DNA of 64,000 bases from Amycolatopsis dendrobii (GCF_014145675.1 NZ_JACGZW010000012.1:1-64000); one strand, 5' to 3'. Positions 9,223-17,744 are shown, numbered from the stretch's first letter. The notes: generated from the letters alone by a model not told the origin. Made by a program: numbers and translations.

Positions 9223-9417
9223 CTACTCGCCGCCCTTCTGCACGTAAGCGCGGACGAAGTCCTCGGCGTTCTCTTCCAGCACGTCGTCGATCTCGTCGAG
9301 GATCGTGTCCACGTCCTCGCCGAGCTTCTCCCGCCGCTCCTGGCCCGCCCCGCCGGCGTCGTCGAACTCCTCGTCGGAATCGCCGCCGCCGTGCTTCTCG
9401 ATCTTCTCCTGCGCCAT
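9223..9417 (-). CDS. pup: Prokaryotic ubiquitin-like protein Pup, ending in Glu
   Basis: Intrinsically disordered 64-residue modifier joined through its C-terminal residue to lysines of proteins destined for the proteasome. It shows the Asp/Glu-rich body, the coiled-coil segment LGEDVDTILDEIDDVLEENA that binds ARC/Mpa, and the tail FVRAYVQKGGE. The last codon is GAG (9226-9228), so Pup is encoded with C-terminal Glu and should be ligation-ready, unlike mycobacterial Pup, which ends in Gln and needs Dop deamidation. GGGAGG lies 5 bases before the ATG. First gene of pup-prcB-prcA, 89 bases downstream of dop. Confidence 0.98.
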   Translation of the reverse strand: MAQEKIEKHGGGDSDEEFDDAGGAGQERREKLGEDVDTILDEIDDVLEENAEDFVRAYVQKGGE

Positions 9418-9506
9418 CTCGCCTCCCGGTCTGGCCGATGTTCCCTAGCCTACCCAGCGGTACCGACGAAAAGGGCCTTCCAGCGGCCCGAAACGCCGGG
9501 ATCGCG

Positions 9507-11009
9507 CTAGTCCGAACCGGTGATCGCCTCCACCAGCTCCTCCGCCGTCGCCGCCGCGTCCAGCAGCTTCCCGACGTGCGCCTTCGTCCCCCGCAACGGC
9601 TCCAGCGTCGGGATCCGCACCAGCGACTCCCGGCCCACGTCGAAAATCACCGAATCCCACGACGCCGCCGCGATCGACGACGCGTACTTCTCCAGCGCCC
9701 GGCCCCGGAAGTAGGCACGCGTGTCCGACGGCGGATTCGTGATCGCCGCCTGCACCTCCTCCTCGGTGACCAGCCGCTTCATCGAACCCCGCGTCACCAG
9801 CCGGTTGTACAGGCCCTTCCCCAGCCGCACGTCCGAATACTGCAGGTCCACCAGCCGCAGCCGCGGCGCGCCCCAGGCCAGCTGGTCCCGCTCCCGGTAC
9901 CCCTCCAGCAGCCGCAGCTTGGCGGGCCAGTCCAGCCGGTCCGCGCACTCCTGCGGATCCCGCGCCAGCGCGTCCAGGATCTCGCCCCACACCCGCAGCA
10001 CTTCCTTCGACGCCTCGTCCGCGCCCGTGCGCTCGAGATTCGCCGCCGCCAGCTCGTGATAGGCGAACTGCAGGTCCAGCCCGGTGAACTTCTTCCCGTT
10101 CGCCAGCTCGACCTTCGTCTTCAGCGTCGGGTCGTGGCTGATCTTGTGCACCGCCCGCACCGGCTCGTCCAGCTTCAGGTCGTCGAACCGCACGCCGGCC
10201 TCGATCAGGTCCAGCACCAGCGCCGTCGTCCCGACCTTCAGATACGTCGAGTACTCCGACAGGTTCGCGTCCCCGATGATGACGTGCAGCCGCCGGTACT
10301 TGTCCGCGTCCGCGTGCGGCTCGTCGCGCGTGTTGATGATCCCGCGCTTGAGCGTGGTCTCCAGCCCGACCTCGACCTCGATGTAGTCCGAGCGCTGCGA
10401 AAGCTGGAAACCCGCCTCCTCGCTCTGCTGCCCGATCCCGACCCGGCCGGAACCGCACATCACCTGCCGCGAGGCGAAGAACGGCGTCAGCCCGCCGATC
10501 ACCGCGGTGAACGGCGTCGACCGCTGCATCAGGTAGTTCTCGTGCGTGCCGTAGCTCGCGCCCTTGCCGTCCACGTTGTTCTTGTACAGCTGCAACGGCG
10601 GCTGCCCCGGAACGGTGGCCGCCTTCAACGCGGCCTCCTCCATCACCCGCTCGCCCGCTTTGTCCCAGATCACCGCGTCCCGCGCGTTCGTGACCTCAGG
10701 CGCCGAGTACTCCGGATGCGCGTGGTCCACGTACAACCGCGCACCGTTGGTGAGGATGACATTCGCCGCGCCGAGGTCCTCGACGTCCGGGTCGTGCCCA
10801 GGACCGCCCGGCCCGGTCAAGTCGAACCCGCGCGCGTCGCGCAACGGCGACTCCACCTCGTAGTCCCAGCGCGCCCGGCGCGCCCTCGGGATGTCCGCAG
10901 CCGCGGCGTAGGCCAGCACCACCTGAGTCGAGGTGAGCACCGGGTTCGCCGTGGCGTCCCCGGGCACGGCGATGCCGTACTCGACTTCGGTTCCCATGAT
11001 CCGACGCAT
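9507..11009 (-). CDS. dop: Deamidase/depupylase Dop
   Basis: PafA paralogue that hydrolyses the Pup-lysine isopeptide bond and, where Pup ends in Gln, deamidates it. The 500-residue product has the Dop N-terminus MRRIMGTEVEYGI, the active-site region RLYVDHAHPEYSAPE, YKNNVDGKGASYG and NTRDEPHADADKYRRLH. The Dop-loop region between residues 38 and 80 (ARRARWDYEVESPLRDARG) separates it from PafA. Since Pup here already ends in Glu, Dop is inferred to act mainly as depupylase. ATG 11007-11009 matches the family start. The gene is divergent from the Nudix gene with only 40 bases between start codons. Confidence 0.96.
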   Translation of the reverse strand: MRRIMGTEVEYGIAVPGDATANPVLTSTQVVLAYAAAADIPRARRARWDYEVESPLRDARGFDLTGPGGPGHDPDVEDLGAANVILTNGARLYVDHAHPEYSAPEVTNARDAVIWDKAGERVMEEAALKAATVPGQPPLQLYKNNVDGKGASYGTHENYLMQRSTPFTAVIGGLTPFFASRQVMCGSGRVGIGQQSEEAGFQLSQRSDYIEVEVGLETTLKRGIINTRDEPHADADKYRRLHVIIGDANLSEYSTYLKVGTTALVLDLIEAGVRFDDLKLDEPVRAVHKISHDPTLKTKVELANGKKFTGLDLQFAYHELAAANLERTGADEASKEVLRVWGEILDALARDPQECADRLDWPAKLRLLEGYRERDQLAWGAPRLRLVDLQYSDVRLGKGLYNRLVTRGSMKRLVTEEEVQAAITNPPSDTRAYFRGRALEKYASSIAAASWDSVIFDVGRESLVRIPTLEPLRGTKAHVGKLLDAAATAEELVEAITGSD

Positions 11010-11049
11010 GCCACCACCCTACGGGTTAGACGCGTGCGACGATGCCCCC

Positions 11050-11568
11050 ATGCCAGGCAGTGACGAACTCGTTGCCCTCTATGACGACGCAGGCCACGCG
11101 GCAGGCGAGGCCCTCCGCTCCCGCGTGCGGGCGGAAGGACTCTGGCACGCCGCCGGCGTCGTTCTCGTCCGATCGGGCGACGGCCGGTCGGTCTACGTGC
11201 ACCTCCGCGCCGCGGACAAGGACGTCTTCCCCGCCACCTGGGACTGCTGGGCGGGCGGAGTCGTCGCCGCGGGCGAAACTCCCGCCGACTGCGCGCGCCG
11301 CGAACTCGCCGAAGAACTCGGCGTCCACGGAGTGGAACCGGAACCGCTGTTCACCAAAATCTACGACGACGGCTCGATCCGCTGCCACAACTTCGCCTTC
11401 GAAGTCCGCTGGGACGGCCCGGTCCGGCTCCAGGCCGAGGAAATCGTCGAAGGCCACTGGATGCCGCTCGACGAACTCCGCGCCTGGGTCTTCGCCGCCG
11501 AGCCCGAGCCGCCGTTCATCCCGGACGGCCGCGAAGGCGTCCAGGAATGGTTCCGCCGTTACGGCTGA
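11050..11568 (+). CDS. Nudix hydrolase
   Basis: Predicted cytoplasmic pyrophosphohydrolase of 172 residues. The Nudix box GVVAAGETPADCARRELAEE is complete (G-x5-E-x7-RE-x2-EE, then LGV), giving the metal-binding Glu residues. The N-terminal part resembles the YfcD/isopentenyl-diphosphate isomerase-like group (ALRSRVRAEGLWHAA, then WDCWAGG), but the substrate is not known. ATG 11050 is chosen because the upstream extension of this frame runs antisense into dop. The last 10 bases overlap the convergent lipoprotein gene. Confidence 0.88.
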   Translation: MPGSDELVALYDDAGHAAGEALRSRVRAEGLWHAAGVVLVRSGDGRSVYVHLRAADKDVFPATWDCWAGGVVAAGETPADCARRELAEELGVHGVEPEPLFTKIYDDGSIRCHNFAFEVRWDGPVRLQAEEIVEGHWMPLDELRAWVFAAEPEPPFIPDGREGVQEWFRRYG

Positions 11569-12182
11569 GCGTTGAGTTTGGCCGCGATCTTCGGCAGCAA
11601 CCGCTTCGCCGCGTCCTGCGCCCGCGCCGGGGTGCTGGCCGCGACGCTCAACGCCGACACCAGATTCCCCTTCGCCACCAACACCGCGCACGTCGAGCCC
11701 TCGCACCACGCCCGCTGCACAGCGATCCCCGGCTGCGGCGGCAACGACACCACCGCACCCGCGCACTGCGTGCCCGCCACGACATCCTCAGCCGAACGGT
11801 CCGCGTACGCCGTGACCTCGTGCGTCAACGCCGAACCGCTCGGATACACCCAGCTCACCGACTTGCGCTCACCCGCGGCCAATCCGCTCAGACACCCCGA
11901 AACGCGGCCCGAACCCGGAGCCACGCCCTCCTCGGCAACGTCTGGATCGGACAGCAAAGCCGCCTCCGCGCGCCGCGGATCCGGTGCCGCCGAAGAGGAA
12001 ACGACCGGGGGATCGACCGCGCGCGACACCGGCGGCGCGACCGGAGCGCTCGTGCCGGGAGCCGGAGCCGGATCGTCGTAGTAGGTCTCGAGATTGTTGG
12101 GCCGGTTGCCGCATCCGGCGAGCCCGGCCAGCGCGCCCAGCCCGACCAGCACAGCGACTGCTGGCACTTGCCGACGACGCAC
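11559..12182 (-). CDS. Putative lipoprotein of unknown function
   Basis: A 207-residue exported protein. A basic start (VRRRQ), a hydrophobic stretch and the lipobox LAGC place the lipidated cysteine at residue 24, after which it would be anchored to the outer face of the membrane. A Pro/Ala/Ser-rich spacer (about 35-70) leads to a folded domain with several Cys residues (SGCLSGL, GTQCAGA, AWCEGSTC) that could form disulfides. The family is not recognised. GTG 12182 is the only start that keeps the signal peptide complete. Confidence 0.75.
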   Translation of the reverse strand: MRRRQVPAVAVLVGLGALAGLAGCGNRPNNLETYYDDPAPAPGTSAPVAPPVSRAVDPPVVSSSAAPDPRRAEAALLSDPDVAEEGVAPGSGRVSGCLSGLAAGERKSVSWVYPSGSALTHEVTAYADRSAEDVVAGTQCAGAVVSLPPQPGIAVQRAWCEGSTCAVLVAKGNLVSALSVAASTPARAQDAAKRLLPKIAAKLNAQP

Positions 12183-12252
12183 GTTGCCCCTCCGCGCTCA
12201 GTGTTGCCCGTCCGCCCCGGGCCATGCTGGGCCCCGAGGGTAATGCAATCGC

Positions 12253-13176
12253 TCAGCTCCACCCGAGGTGGGATCGATGCGCCCAGTACTCGCGCGCGTC
12301 CTGCGCGAGTCGCCCCAGGACAGCGCGGTCCTCGTCGCTCAACCGGACCCGCGTGGCGGCGAGGTTCGCGGCCAGCTGCGCCGGGCTCGACGGGCCCAGC
12401 ACCGCCACCGGAGCGCACTCCTGCCCGAGCACCGCGGCCACCGCGATCGCGTCCGGGCCGACGCCGTGCGCCTCGGCAATCCGCCGCAGCGGCTCCGGGG
12501 CTTCCGCGACGAGACGCCCGTTCGCGAGAGTTTCCTTGACCAGCACCCGTTTCCCCGCCGCCTTCGCCTCGGCCAGCGCCGGGCCGACCGACGGCTCGAA
12601 AACGTTCCAAGTGGACTGGACCGACGTGAACACCGGCTGTCCGGCCGATTCCAGCTCGAACGCCCGGCGCACCACGTCCGCCTGCGCTGGTCCGGATGTT
12701 GAGAAGCCGACCTCGACGCCGTCGCCGGAAAGCCCGGCCAGCGCGTCGATCAGCGCCGGATCAGTGAAAAGTGGACTGTCCACAGTGAGCGAATGGACCT
12801 GGTACAGGTGCACGTGCCCGGCCAGCAGTTCCCGCGTCTGCGCCCACTGTTCGCGGAACCGCGGCAGCGTGTGTTCCTTGACCTCGTGGACATCCGCGTC
12901 GAGCCGCCACTCGCCCACGTAGCGGTAGCCCCATTTGCTGGACACCGTGACGTTCCCGTGTCCGCGTTCAGCCAACCAGCTGCCGAGAAACTCCTCCGAA
13001 CGGCCGTAAGACCGCGCGACGTCGACCCACCGCACTCCCGCCGCGTACGCCGCGTCGAGCACCTCGTGCGTCGCGGCTCGCATCGACGGCACGTCCCGCA
13101 CTTCGGGCAAGTCCCGCCCCAGATTGATGTAAGCCGGACGGCCGAGCGCGGCCAGCCCCACCGCGATGCGGTCCAT
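12253..13176 (-). CDS. Aldo/keto reductase
   Basis: NADPH-dependent oxidoreductase-type TIM barrel of 307 residues. AKR features include the Asp/Tyr active-site pair in VDVARSYGRSEEFLGSW (about 51-67), Lys in SSKWGY (about 79-84), His in YQVHSL near residue 126, and a C-terminal cofactor-binding stretch VLGPSSPAQLAAN. The substrate is unknown. ATG 13174-13176 begins 84 bases to the left of the GTATAGGTCGTTATAC palindrome at 13261-13276, which could serve as its operator; the small HTH-like gene upstream is a plausible regulator. Confidence 0.88.
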   Translation of the reverse strand: MDRIAVGLAALGRPAYINLGRDLPEVRDVPSMRAATHEVLDAAYAAGVRWVDVARSYGRSEEFLGSWLAERGHGNVTVSSKWGYRYVGEWRLDADVHEVKEHTLPRFREQWAQTRELLAGHVHLYQVHSLTVDSPLFTDPALIDALAGLSGDGVEVGFSTSGPAQADVVRRAFELESAGQPVFTSVQSTWNVFEPSVGPALAEAKAAGKRVLVKETLANGRLVAEAPEPLRRIAEAHGVGPDAIAVAAVLGQECAPVAVLGPSSPAQLAANLAATRVRLSDEDRAVLGRLAQDAREYWAHRSHLGWS

Positions 13177-13260
13177 CGGGGTCCCCTTGTCTTTGCTGGG
13201 TTGAGGAATTGCCAGAGAAGCTTAGGCGAGGCGACGTGAAGCACTTTTTCATCGCCAGAT

Positions 13261-13276
13261 GTATAGGTCGTTATAC
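13261..13276. promoter_or_regulatory. GTATA-N6-TATAC palindrome, copy 1
   Basis: GTATAGGTCGTTATAC, an inverted repeat GTATA/TATAC with a 6-base spacer, overlaps the stop codon of the small HTH-like gene and lies 84 bases upstream of the aldo/keto reductase start. The same 16 bases recur at 34215-34230, and a one-base variant is at 13618-13633. Such AT-rich motifs stand out in this GC-rich DNA. The role as an operator is inferred. Confidence 0.6.
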
Positions 13277-13609
13277 ACTTTGTTTGTGCCGGAGGATGGC
13301 GAGCCACTGGCTGGAGTTTTGGGCTTGGCGGTGGAGTTTTTCGAGGCGGGCGGCGGGTGCTCGGACGTAGCCTTTGCCGAAGACCGGGGCGATTTGGCGG
13401 AGGCTGGCTCCTTCCTCGCGGGCGGCGAGGAGTGCCCAGTCGGATGCGTCGGCGCAGGCCGCGGAGGCGCGGCGCAGCTCCCCCAGCAGGTCGATCAGGT
13501 CGTTGGCGTTGAGTTTCCCTGCTTGGACGGCGGCGGCGGTCGTTTCGAGCCAGGCAAGGACGTCGGCTTCGGTGATCGGCGGTCGCGGGCGGGTGTTGTC
13601 TGTGCTCAC
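13271..13609 (-). CDS. Small HTH-like protein of unknown function
   Basis: A 112-residue, mostly helical protein. Residues 62-95 (AREEGASLRQIAPVFGKGYV and on to ARLEKL) look like a helix-turn-helix with a basic recognition segment, preceded by a helical N-terminal half with a LLGELRRASAACADASDWAL stretch. No family is recognised with confidence. Its GTG start is 8 bases from a GTATA-N6-TATAC palindrome (13618-13633), and a second copy overlaps its stop codon, so the gene is exactly bracketed by two copies of the site. Autoregulation, and control of the flanking reductase, is an inference. Confidence 0.65.
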   Translation of the reverse strand: MSTDNTRPRPPITEADVLAWLETTAAAVQAGKLNANDLIDLLGELRRASAACADASDWALLAAREEGASLRQIAPVFGKGYVRAPAARLEKLHRQAQNSSQWLAILRHKQSV

Positions 13610-13617
13610 GCGGCGCA

Positions 13618-13633
13618 GTATAGGGCGTTATAC
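13618..13633. promoter_or_regulatory. GTATA-N6-TATAC palindrome, copy 2
   Basis: GTATAGGGCGTTATAC, differing by one spacer base from the other two copies, lies 8-24 bases upstream of the small HTH-like gene's GTG, where a bound protein would block transcription start or ribosome access. The TATAC half could also overlap a -10 element. It lies about 100 bases upstream of the divergent EamA gene. Confidence 0.6.
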
Positions 13634-13729
13634 ACCGAGGGCGAGCGCGGTGACCGAAACCTGCTGGACTCCGGGCGTGGCGCGCACGTTGACTGGCCGG
13701 AGAGGTCCGCTGGTCGTTTCGGAGGTTCA

Positions 13730-14635
13730 GTGAGGTTCGGCATCGCCGCCCGGTTCGTCGCGCTCGCCGTGGTGTGGGGCGCGAGTTTTCTGTTCATCAA
13801 GGTGGGCCTGGAAGGGCTGTCGCCGGCTCAGGTGGCGCTCGCGCGGGTCGCGCTGGGCGCGTTGACGCTCGGCGCGTTCCTGGTGCTGCGCAGGCGTTCG
13901 CTCCCCCGCGATCCGGCGTTGTGGGGGCATCTCGCGGTGGTTTCGCTGCTGTTCTGCGTGGGCCCGTTCCTGCTGTACTCGTGGGCTGAGCAGTACGTGG
14001 CGTCCGGGCTCGCCAGCATCTTCAACGCCACCACTCCCCTGCTGACCATGCTGTTCGCCGCGGCCGCCCTGCCCGCGGAACGGCTCACGCGGCCGAAGAC
14101 CGCCGGACTGCTCATCGGCTTCGCCGGGGTGCTCACACTGGTCGGCGTCTGGCGCGGCATCGACCTCAGCCACGAAGTCCTCGCCCAGCTCGCTTGCCTC
14201 GGCGCGACCACGTGTTACGGCCTGGCTTTCGTGTATCTGCGGAAATTCGTGTCGCCCCGCGGTCCGGACCCGGTCGTCGTCGCGTTCGGGCAAACCGGTT
14301 TCGCCACGGTCGTCCTGCTGGCCGCGACGCCGGCGATCGCCGCGCAGCCGGTGCATCTGAACCTCGCCGTGGTGCTGTCCATGCTGGCGCTCGGCGTGCT
14401 CGGCACCGGCGTGGCCTACACCTGGAACACCGCCATCGCCACCGCCTGGGGCGCCGCCAACGCGTCCGCTGTGACCTACCTCACTCCGGTGGTCGGGGTT
14501 CTGCTCGGCGTGCTGGTCCTCGACGAACCGGTGCACTGGAACGAACCCGTCGGGGCGCTGCTCGTGGTGCTCGGGATCCTGGCATCGCACGGACGGCTTT
14601 CCCGGGCGCGGCAACCGGTCCTGGAACGCGTCTGA
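13730..14635 (+). CDS. EamA/DMT-family transporter
   Basis: Drug/metabolite-transporter family exporter of 301 residues with about ten membrane segments arranged as two EamA repeats. The first begins VALAVVWGASFLFIKVGLEG; the second begins near ATTCYGLAFVYLRKF and ends TYLTPVVGVLLGVLVLDEPV, the family signature. Substrate unknown. GTG 13730 follows GGAGG at 13721-13725 by only 4 bases, a short spacing, but no better start exists; the frame is open upstream through the small HTH-like gene's antisense strand. The EamA gene is divergent from that gene. Confidence 0.88.
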   Translation: MRFGIAARFVALAVVWGASFLFIKVGLEGLSPAQVALARVALGALTLGAFLVLRRRSLPRDPALWGHLAVVSLLFCVGPFLLYSWAEQYVASGLASIFNATTPLLTMLFAAAALPAERLTRPKTAGLLIGFAGVLTLVGVWRGIDLSHEVLAQLACLGATTCYGLAFVYLRKFVSPRGPDPVVVAFGQTGFATVVLLAATPAIAAQPVHLNLAVVLSMLALGVLGTGVAYTWNTAIATAWGAANASAVTYLTPVVGVLLGVLVLDEPVHWNEPVGALLVVLGILASHGRLSRARQPVLERV

Positions 14636-14641
14636 GACGCA

Positions 14642-14679
14642 CCGCGGGGCCGCCGGGAGGATCCCCGGCGGCCCCGCGG
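14642..14679. terminator. Bidirectional terminator between the EamA gene and arc
   Basis: Perfect 16-bp stem, CCGCGGGGCCGCCGGG at 14642-14657 pairing with 14664-14679, loop of 6 bases. It fills the gap between the two convergent stops. Confidence 0.85.
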
Positions 14680-14692
14680 CGTTCGCGCTGTC

Positions 14693-16495
14693 CTACAGGT
14701 ACTGACCGGTGTTCGTGGCGGTGTCGATCGCCCGCCCCGATTCCTGGTTCTTGCCGGTGACGAGCGTGCGGATGTAGACGATCCGCTCGCCCTTCTTGCC
14801 GGAGATCCGGGCCCAGTCGTCCGGGTTGGTGGTGTTGGGCAGGTCCTCGTTCTCCGCGAACTCGTCGACGATCGCGTCCAGCAGGTGCTGCACGCGCAGG
14901 CCGGGCTGCTTGGTCTCCAGCACCGACTTGATCGCCGACTTCTTCGCCCGGTCCACGATGTTCTGGATCATCGCGCCCGAGTTGAAGTCGCGGAAGTACA
15001 GGACTTCCTTGTCCCCGTTGGCGTAGGTGACCTCCAGGAACCGGTTCTCGTCGCTCTCCTCGTACATCCGCTCGACGGTGTGCTGGATCATCGCGTCGAA
15101 GGTCGCCTTCTGGTCCCCGCCGAACTCCGCCAGGTCGTCGGCGTGGATCGGCAGGCCCTCGGCGAGGTACTTCGAGAAGATGTCCTTCGCGCCCTCGGCG
15201 TCCGGACGTTCGATCTTGATCTTCACGTCGAGCCGCCCCGGCCGCAGGATCGCCGGGTCGATCATGTCCTCGCGGTTGGAGGCGCCGATGACGATGACGT
15301 TCTCCAGGCCCTCGACGCCGTCGATCTCCGACAGCAGCTGCGGCACGATCGTGGTCTCCACGTCGGAGGACACGCCCGACCCGCGGGTGCGGAAGATCGA
15401 GTCCATCTCGTCGAAGAACACGATGACCGGGGTGCCCTCGGAGGCCTTCTCCCGCGCCCGCTGGAAGATCAGCCGGATCGACCGCTCGGTCTCGCCGACG
15501 AACTTGTTCAGCAGCTCCGGGCCCTTGATGTTGAGGAAGTAGGACTTGCCGTCCGCGTTGTCGCCGCGGGCCTCTGCCACCTTCTTGGCCAGCGAGTTCG
15601 CCACCGCCTTCGCGATGAGCGTCTTCCCGCAGCCCGGAGGGCCGTAGAGCAGGACGCCCTTCGGCGGGCGCAGCTGGTACTGCTCGTACAGGTCCGCGTG
15701 CAGGAACGGCAGCTCCACGGCGTCGCGGATCTGCTCGATCTGCCGGGTCAGGCCGCCGATGTCCTCGTAGCGGACGTCCGGAACCTCCTCCAGCACGAGG
15801 TCCTCGACCTCCGCCTTCGGCACCCGCTCGTAGGCGTAGCCCGCCTTGGAGTCCACCAGGAGCGAATCGCCCGGTTTGAGCGGCTGCTCGGCGAGCGGAC
15901 CGGAAAGCAGGACGACCCGCTCCTCGTCCGCGTGGCCGACCACGAGAGCGCGCGTGGCACCGCCCTCGACGTCCGGTGCGAGCACTTCGCGCAGCGCGCA
16001 CACCTCGCCCGTGCGCTCGAAATCGCCTCCTTCGACGACCGTGAGCGCCTCGTTGAGCCGCAACGCCTGCCCGCGCCGCAGCGACGAGACCTCCACCGCG
16101 GGCGACACCGAGACGCGCATCTTGCGCCCCGCGGTGTAGACGTCCACCGTGTTGTCCTCGTACGCCTCGACGAACACCCCGTACCCGCTCGGCGGCTGGG
16201 CCAGCCGGTCGACCTCCTCGCGGAGGGCGAGCAGCTGACCCCGCGCCTCGCGCAGGGTTTCGACGAGTTTCGTGTTCCGCTCGGTGAGCTGACTCACCCG
16301 TTCCGACGCCTCGGCGAGGCGTTGTTCGAGAACGCGGTTCTGTCGCGGAGAATCGGTGAGCCTGCGGCGCAGCAGCGCCACTTCTTCCTCGAGAAAACGG
16401 ATCTGCCGGGCTTGTTCCTCTGGTGTCTGCCCTGCTCCGCCGGTTGCTGAAGGGTCGGCCTCCTCGCGCCGACCTCCGGGAAGGTCATGATGCAT
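14693..16495 (-). CDS. arc: Proteasome-associated AAA+ ATPase ARC/Mpa
   Basis: Hexameric unfoldase that recognises pupylated proteins and threads them into the 20S core. The 600-residue product has an N-terminal coiled coil (about 25-85, EEEVALLRRRL to LREEVDRLAQ) that binds Pup, two OB-like domains, and an AAA+ domain with Walker A GPPGCGKT, Walker B VIVFFDEMDS and the LRPGRLD segment. The C-terminus GQYL carries the penultimate-Tyr tail that docks to PrcA. ATG 16495 is fixed by GAGGAGG at 16502-16508; the frame is open well upstream. In mycobacteria mpa lies close to dop; here five unrelated genes separate them. Confidence 0.97.
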   Translation of the reverse strand: MHHDLPGGRREEADPSATGGAGQTPEEQARQIRFLEEEVALLRRRLTDSPRQNRVLEQRLAEASERVSQLTERNTKLVETLREARGQLLALREEVDRLAQPPSGYGVFVEAYEDNTVDVYTAGRKMRVSVSPAVEVSSLRRGQALRLNEALTVVEGGDFERTGEVCALREVLAPDVEGGATRALVVGHADEERVVLLSGPLAEQPLKPGDSLLVDSKAGYAYERVPKAEVEDLVLEEVPDVRYEDIGGLTRQIEQIRDAVELPFLHADLYEQYQLRPPKGVLLYGPPGCGKTLIAKAVANSLAKKVAEARGDNADGKSYFLNIKGPELLNKFVGETERSIRLIFQRAREKASEGTPVIVFFDEMDSIFRTRGSGVSSDVETTIVPQLLSEIDGVEGLENVIVIGASNREDMIDPAILRPGRLDVKIKIERPDAEGAKDIFSKYLAEGLPIHADDLAEFGGDQKATFDAMIQHTVERMYEESDENRFLEVTYANGDKEVLYFRDFNSGAMIQNIVDRAKKSAIKSVLETKQPGLRVQHLLDAIVDEFAENEDLPNTTNPDDWARISGKKGERIVYIRTLVTGKNQESGRAIDTATNTGQYL

Positions 16496-16835
16496 CGGGC
16501 ACCTCCTCGGAGTGCTTTTCATTCCACGGTACCGGCGATCACCGACAAGAAAAGGCCTTTCCGCATCACAAGACCGGCGCGTCGCGCTTTTTCTTCCGGA
16601 GAAGCACGGCCGCGAGCGCAGCGCAAGCGGCCGATTCGGTGCCGCGGACGGGAATCCGCTCCGCGCGGGTTTCCGCAACGCGGAACTGAACGCACTGCGG
16701 ATGCCCCTCCGGGCCGTCCGCGAAACCCGAGTTGCGGGTTGGCTGCGCGGAAAGGCGCGCGGCTGGCTAGCATCCCCGGGTGGCCACGCTCCGCTCGTGG
16801 CCTGGACTTTCGCGAGCACGGCAGGGGGAACCGAG
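16496..16835. other. Intergenic region between divergent arc and the Gln/Pro-rich membrane protein gene
   Basis: These 340 bases contain the arc ribosome site at the left end and presumably both promoters. Open frames here are extensions of the neighbouring genes or high-GC chance frames. No repeat, RNA gene or convincing small ORF was seen. Confidence 0.5.
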
Positions 16836-17744
16836 ATGACTTATCCGCCGCAGCAGCCCGGCGGCTGGGACCAGGGCGGGCAGCAGCCGAACCCGTACGG
16901 GCAGCAGCCCGGCGGCCAGCCGCAGTACGGGCAGCCTCAGCAGGGCGGATGGAACCAGGGCGGGCAGCCGCCGCAGTCCGGCGGGTTTCCCGCCGCGCCC
17001 GGACCCGGGACTCCCGGTCAGGGCGGCCCCTACCAGGGCGGATACCCGCAGCAGGGCGGTCCCCAGCAGTACGGGCAGCAGCCGGAGCAGTTCGGGCAGT
17101 TCGGACAGCAGCCCGGCCAGTTCGGGCAGCAGGGACAGCCCGGCGGGCCGTTCGGGCAGCAGCCGGGCGGGCAGTTCGGCGGGTTCGGCGAGGAACCGCC
17201 GAAAAAGAAGAAGACCGGCCTGATCGTCGGCGTCGCGATCGCCGCAGTGGTCGTCCTCGGCGGCGCCACCGGCCTCGTCATCTGGCTGACCGGGGACAAC
17301 AAGGACGACAAGGTCGCCGCCCCGCCCGCGTCGTCCTCGGCTCCGGCCGCGGGCCCGCAGTCCAGCGGACCGAGCGGGAGTTCGTCGTCGTCCCCGTCGA
17401 CCTCGTCGTCGTCCGGCTCGGGCAGCGGCGACTACCCGGCGGCGTCCGGTGCGAAGCCGACCTCGGGAGAACTGTTCGAGGCCGCGTCCGAGGCGTACAA
17501 CAGTTCCGACACCGAGGGGCTGTTCTCGATGCTGTGCACCAGCCTCACCAAGGGCCAGAAGCCGGGAAGCGAGAAGATGCCCTCGGGCATCCACTTCGAG
17601 CTGACCGGCAGCCCGCAGGAGAGCGGCGACCAGGCGACGGTGAAGTACCACGTCACCACGTCCACCAAGACCGCCGACGGCACCCTCACCGCCCTGCGCC
17701 AGGGCGGGGCCTGGTGCCTCGGGAAGGTCAGCACGGACCACTAG
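16836..17744 (+). CDS. Gln/Pro/Gly-rich single-pass membrane protein
   Basis: A 302-residue protein of unknown function. The first 120 residues are low complexity, built from repeats such as YGQQPGGQPQYGQPQQGG. A basic stop-transfer (EEPPKKKKTG) is followed by one membrane segment (LIVGVAIAAVVVLGGATGLV, about 130-150). A Ser/Pro linker then leads to a C-terminal extracytoplasmic domain (about 205-302, ending GGAWCLGKVSTDH) resembling small DUF4878/NTF2-like domains. AGGGGG at 16823-16828 supports ATG 16836. The stop abuts the GTG of the next gene, whose C-terminal domain looks related (REN-GRWCVPG), so the two form an operon. Confidence 0.78.
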   Translation: MTYPPQQPGGWDQGGQQPNPYGQQPGGQPQYGQPQQGGWNQGGQPPQSGGFPAAPGPGTPGQGGPYQGGYPQQGGPQQYGQQPEQFGQFGQQPGQFGQQGQPGGPFGQQPGGQFGGFGEEPPKKKKTGLIVGVAIAAVVVLGGATGLVIWLTGDNKDDKVAAPPASSSAPAAGPQSSGPSGSSSSSPSTSSSSGSGSGDYPAASGAKPTSGELFEAASEAYNSSDTEGLFSMLCTSLTKGQKPGSEKMPSGIHFELTGSPQESGDQATVKYHVTTSTKTADGTLTALRQGGAWCLGKVSTDH

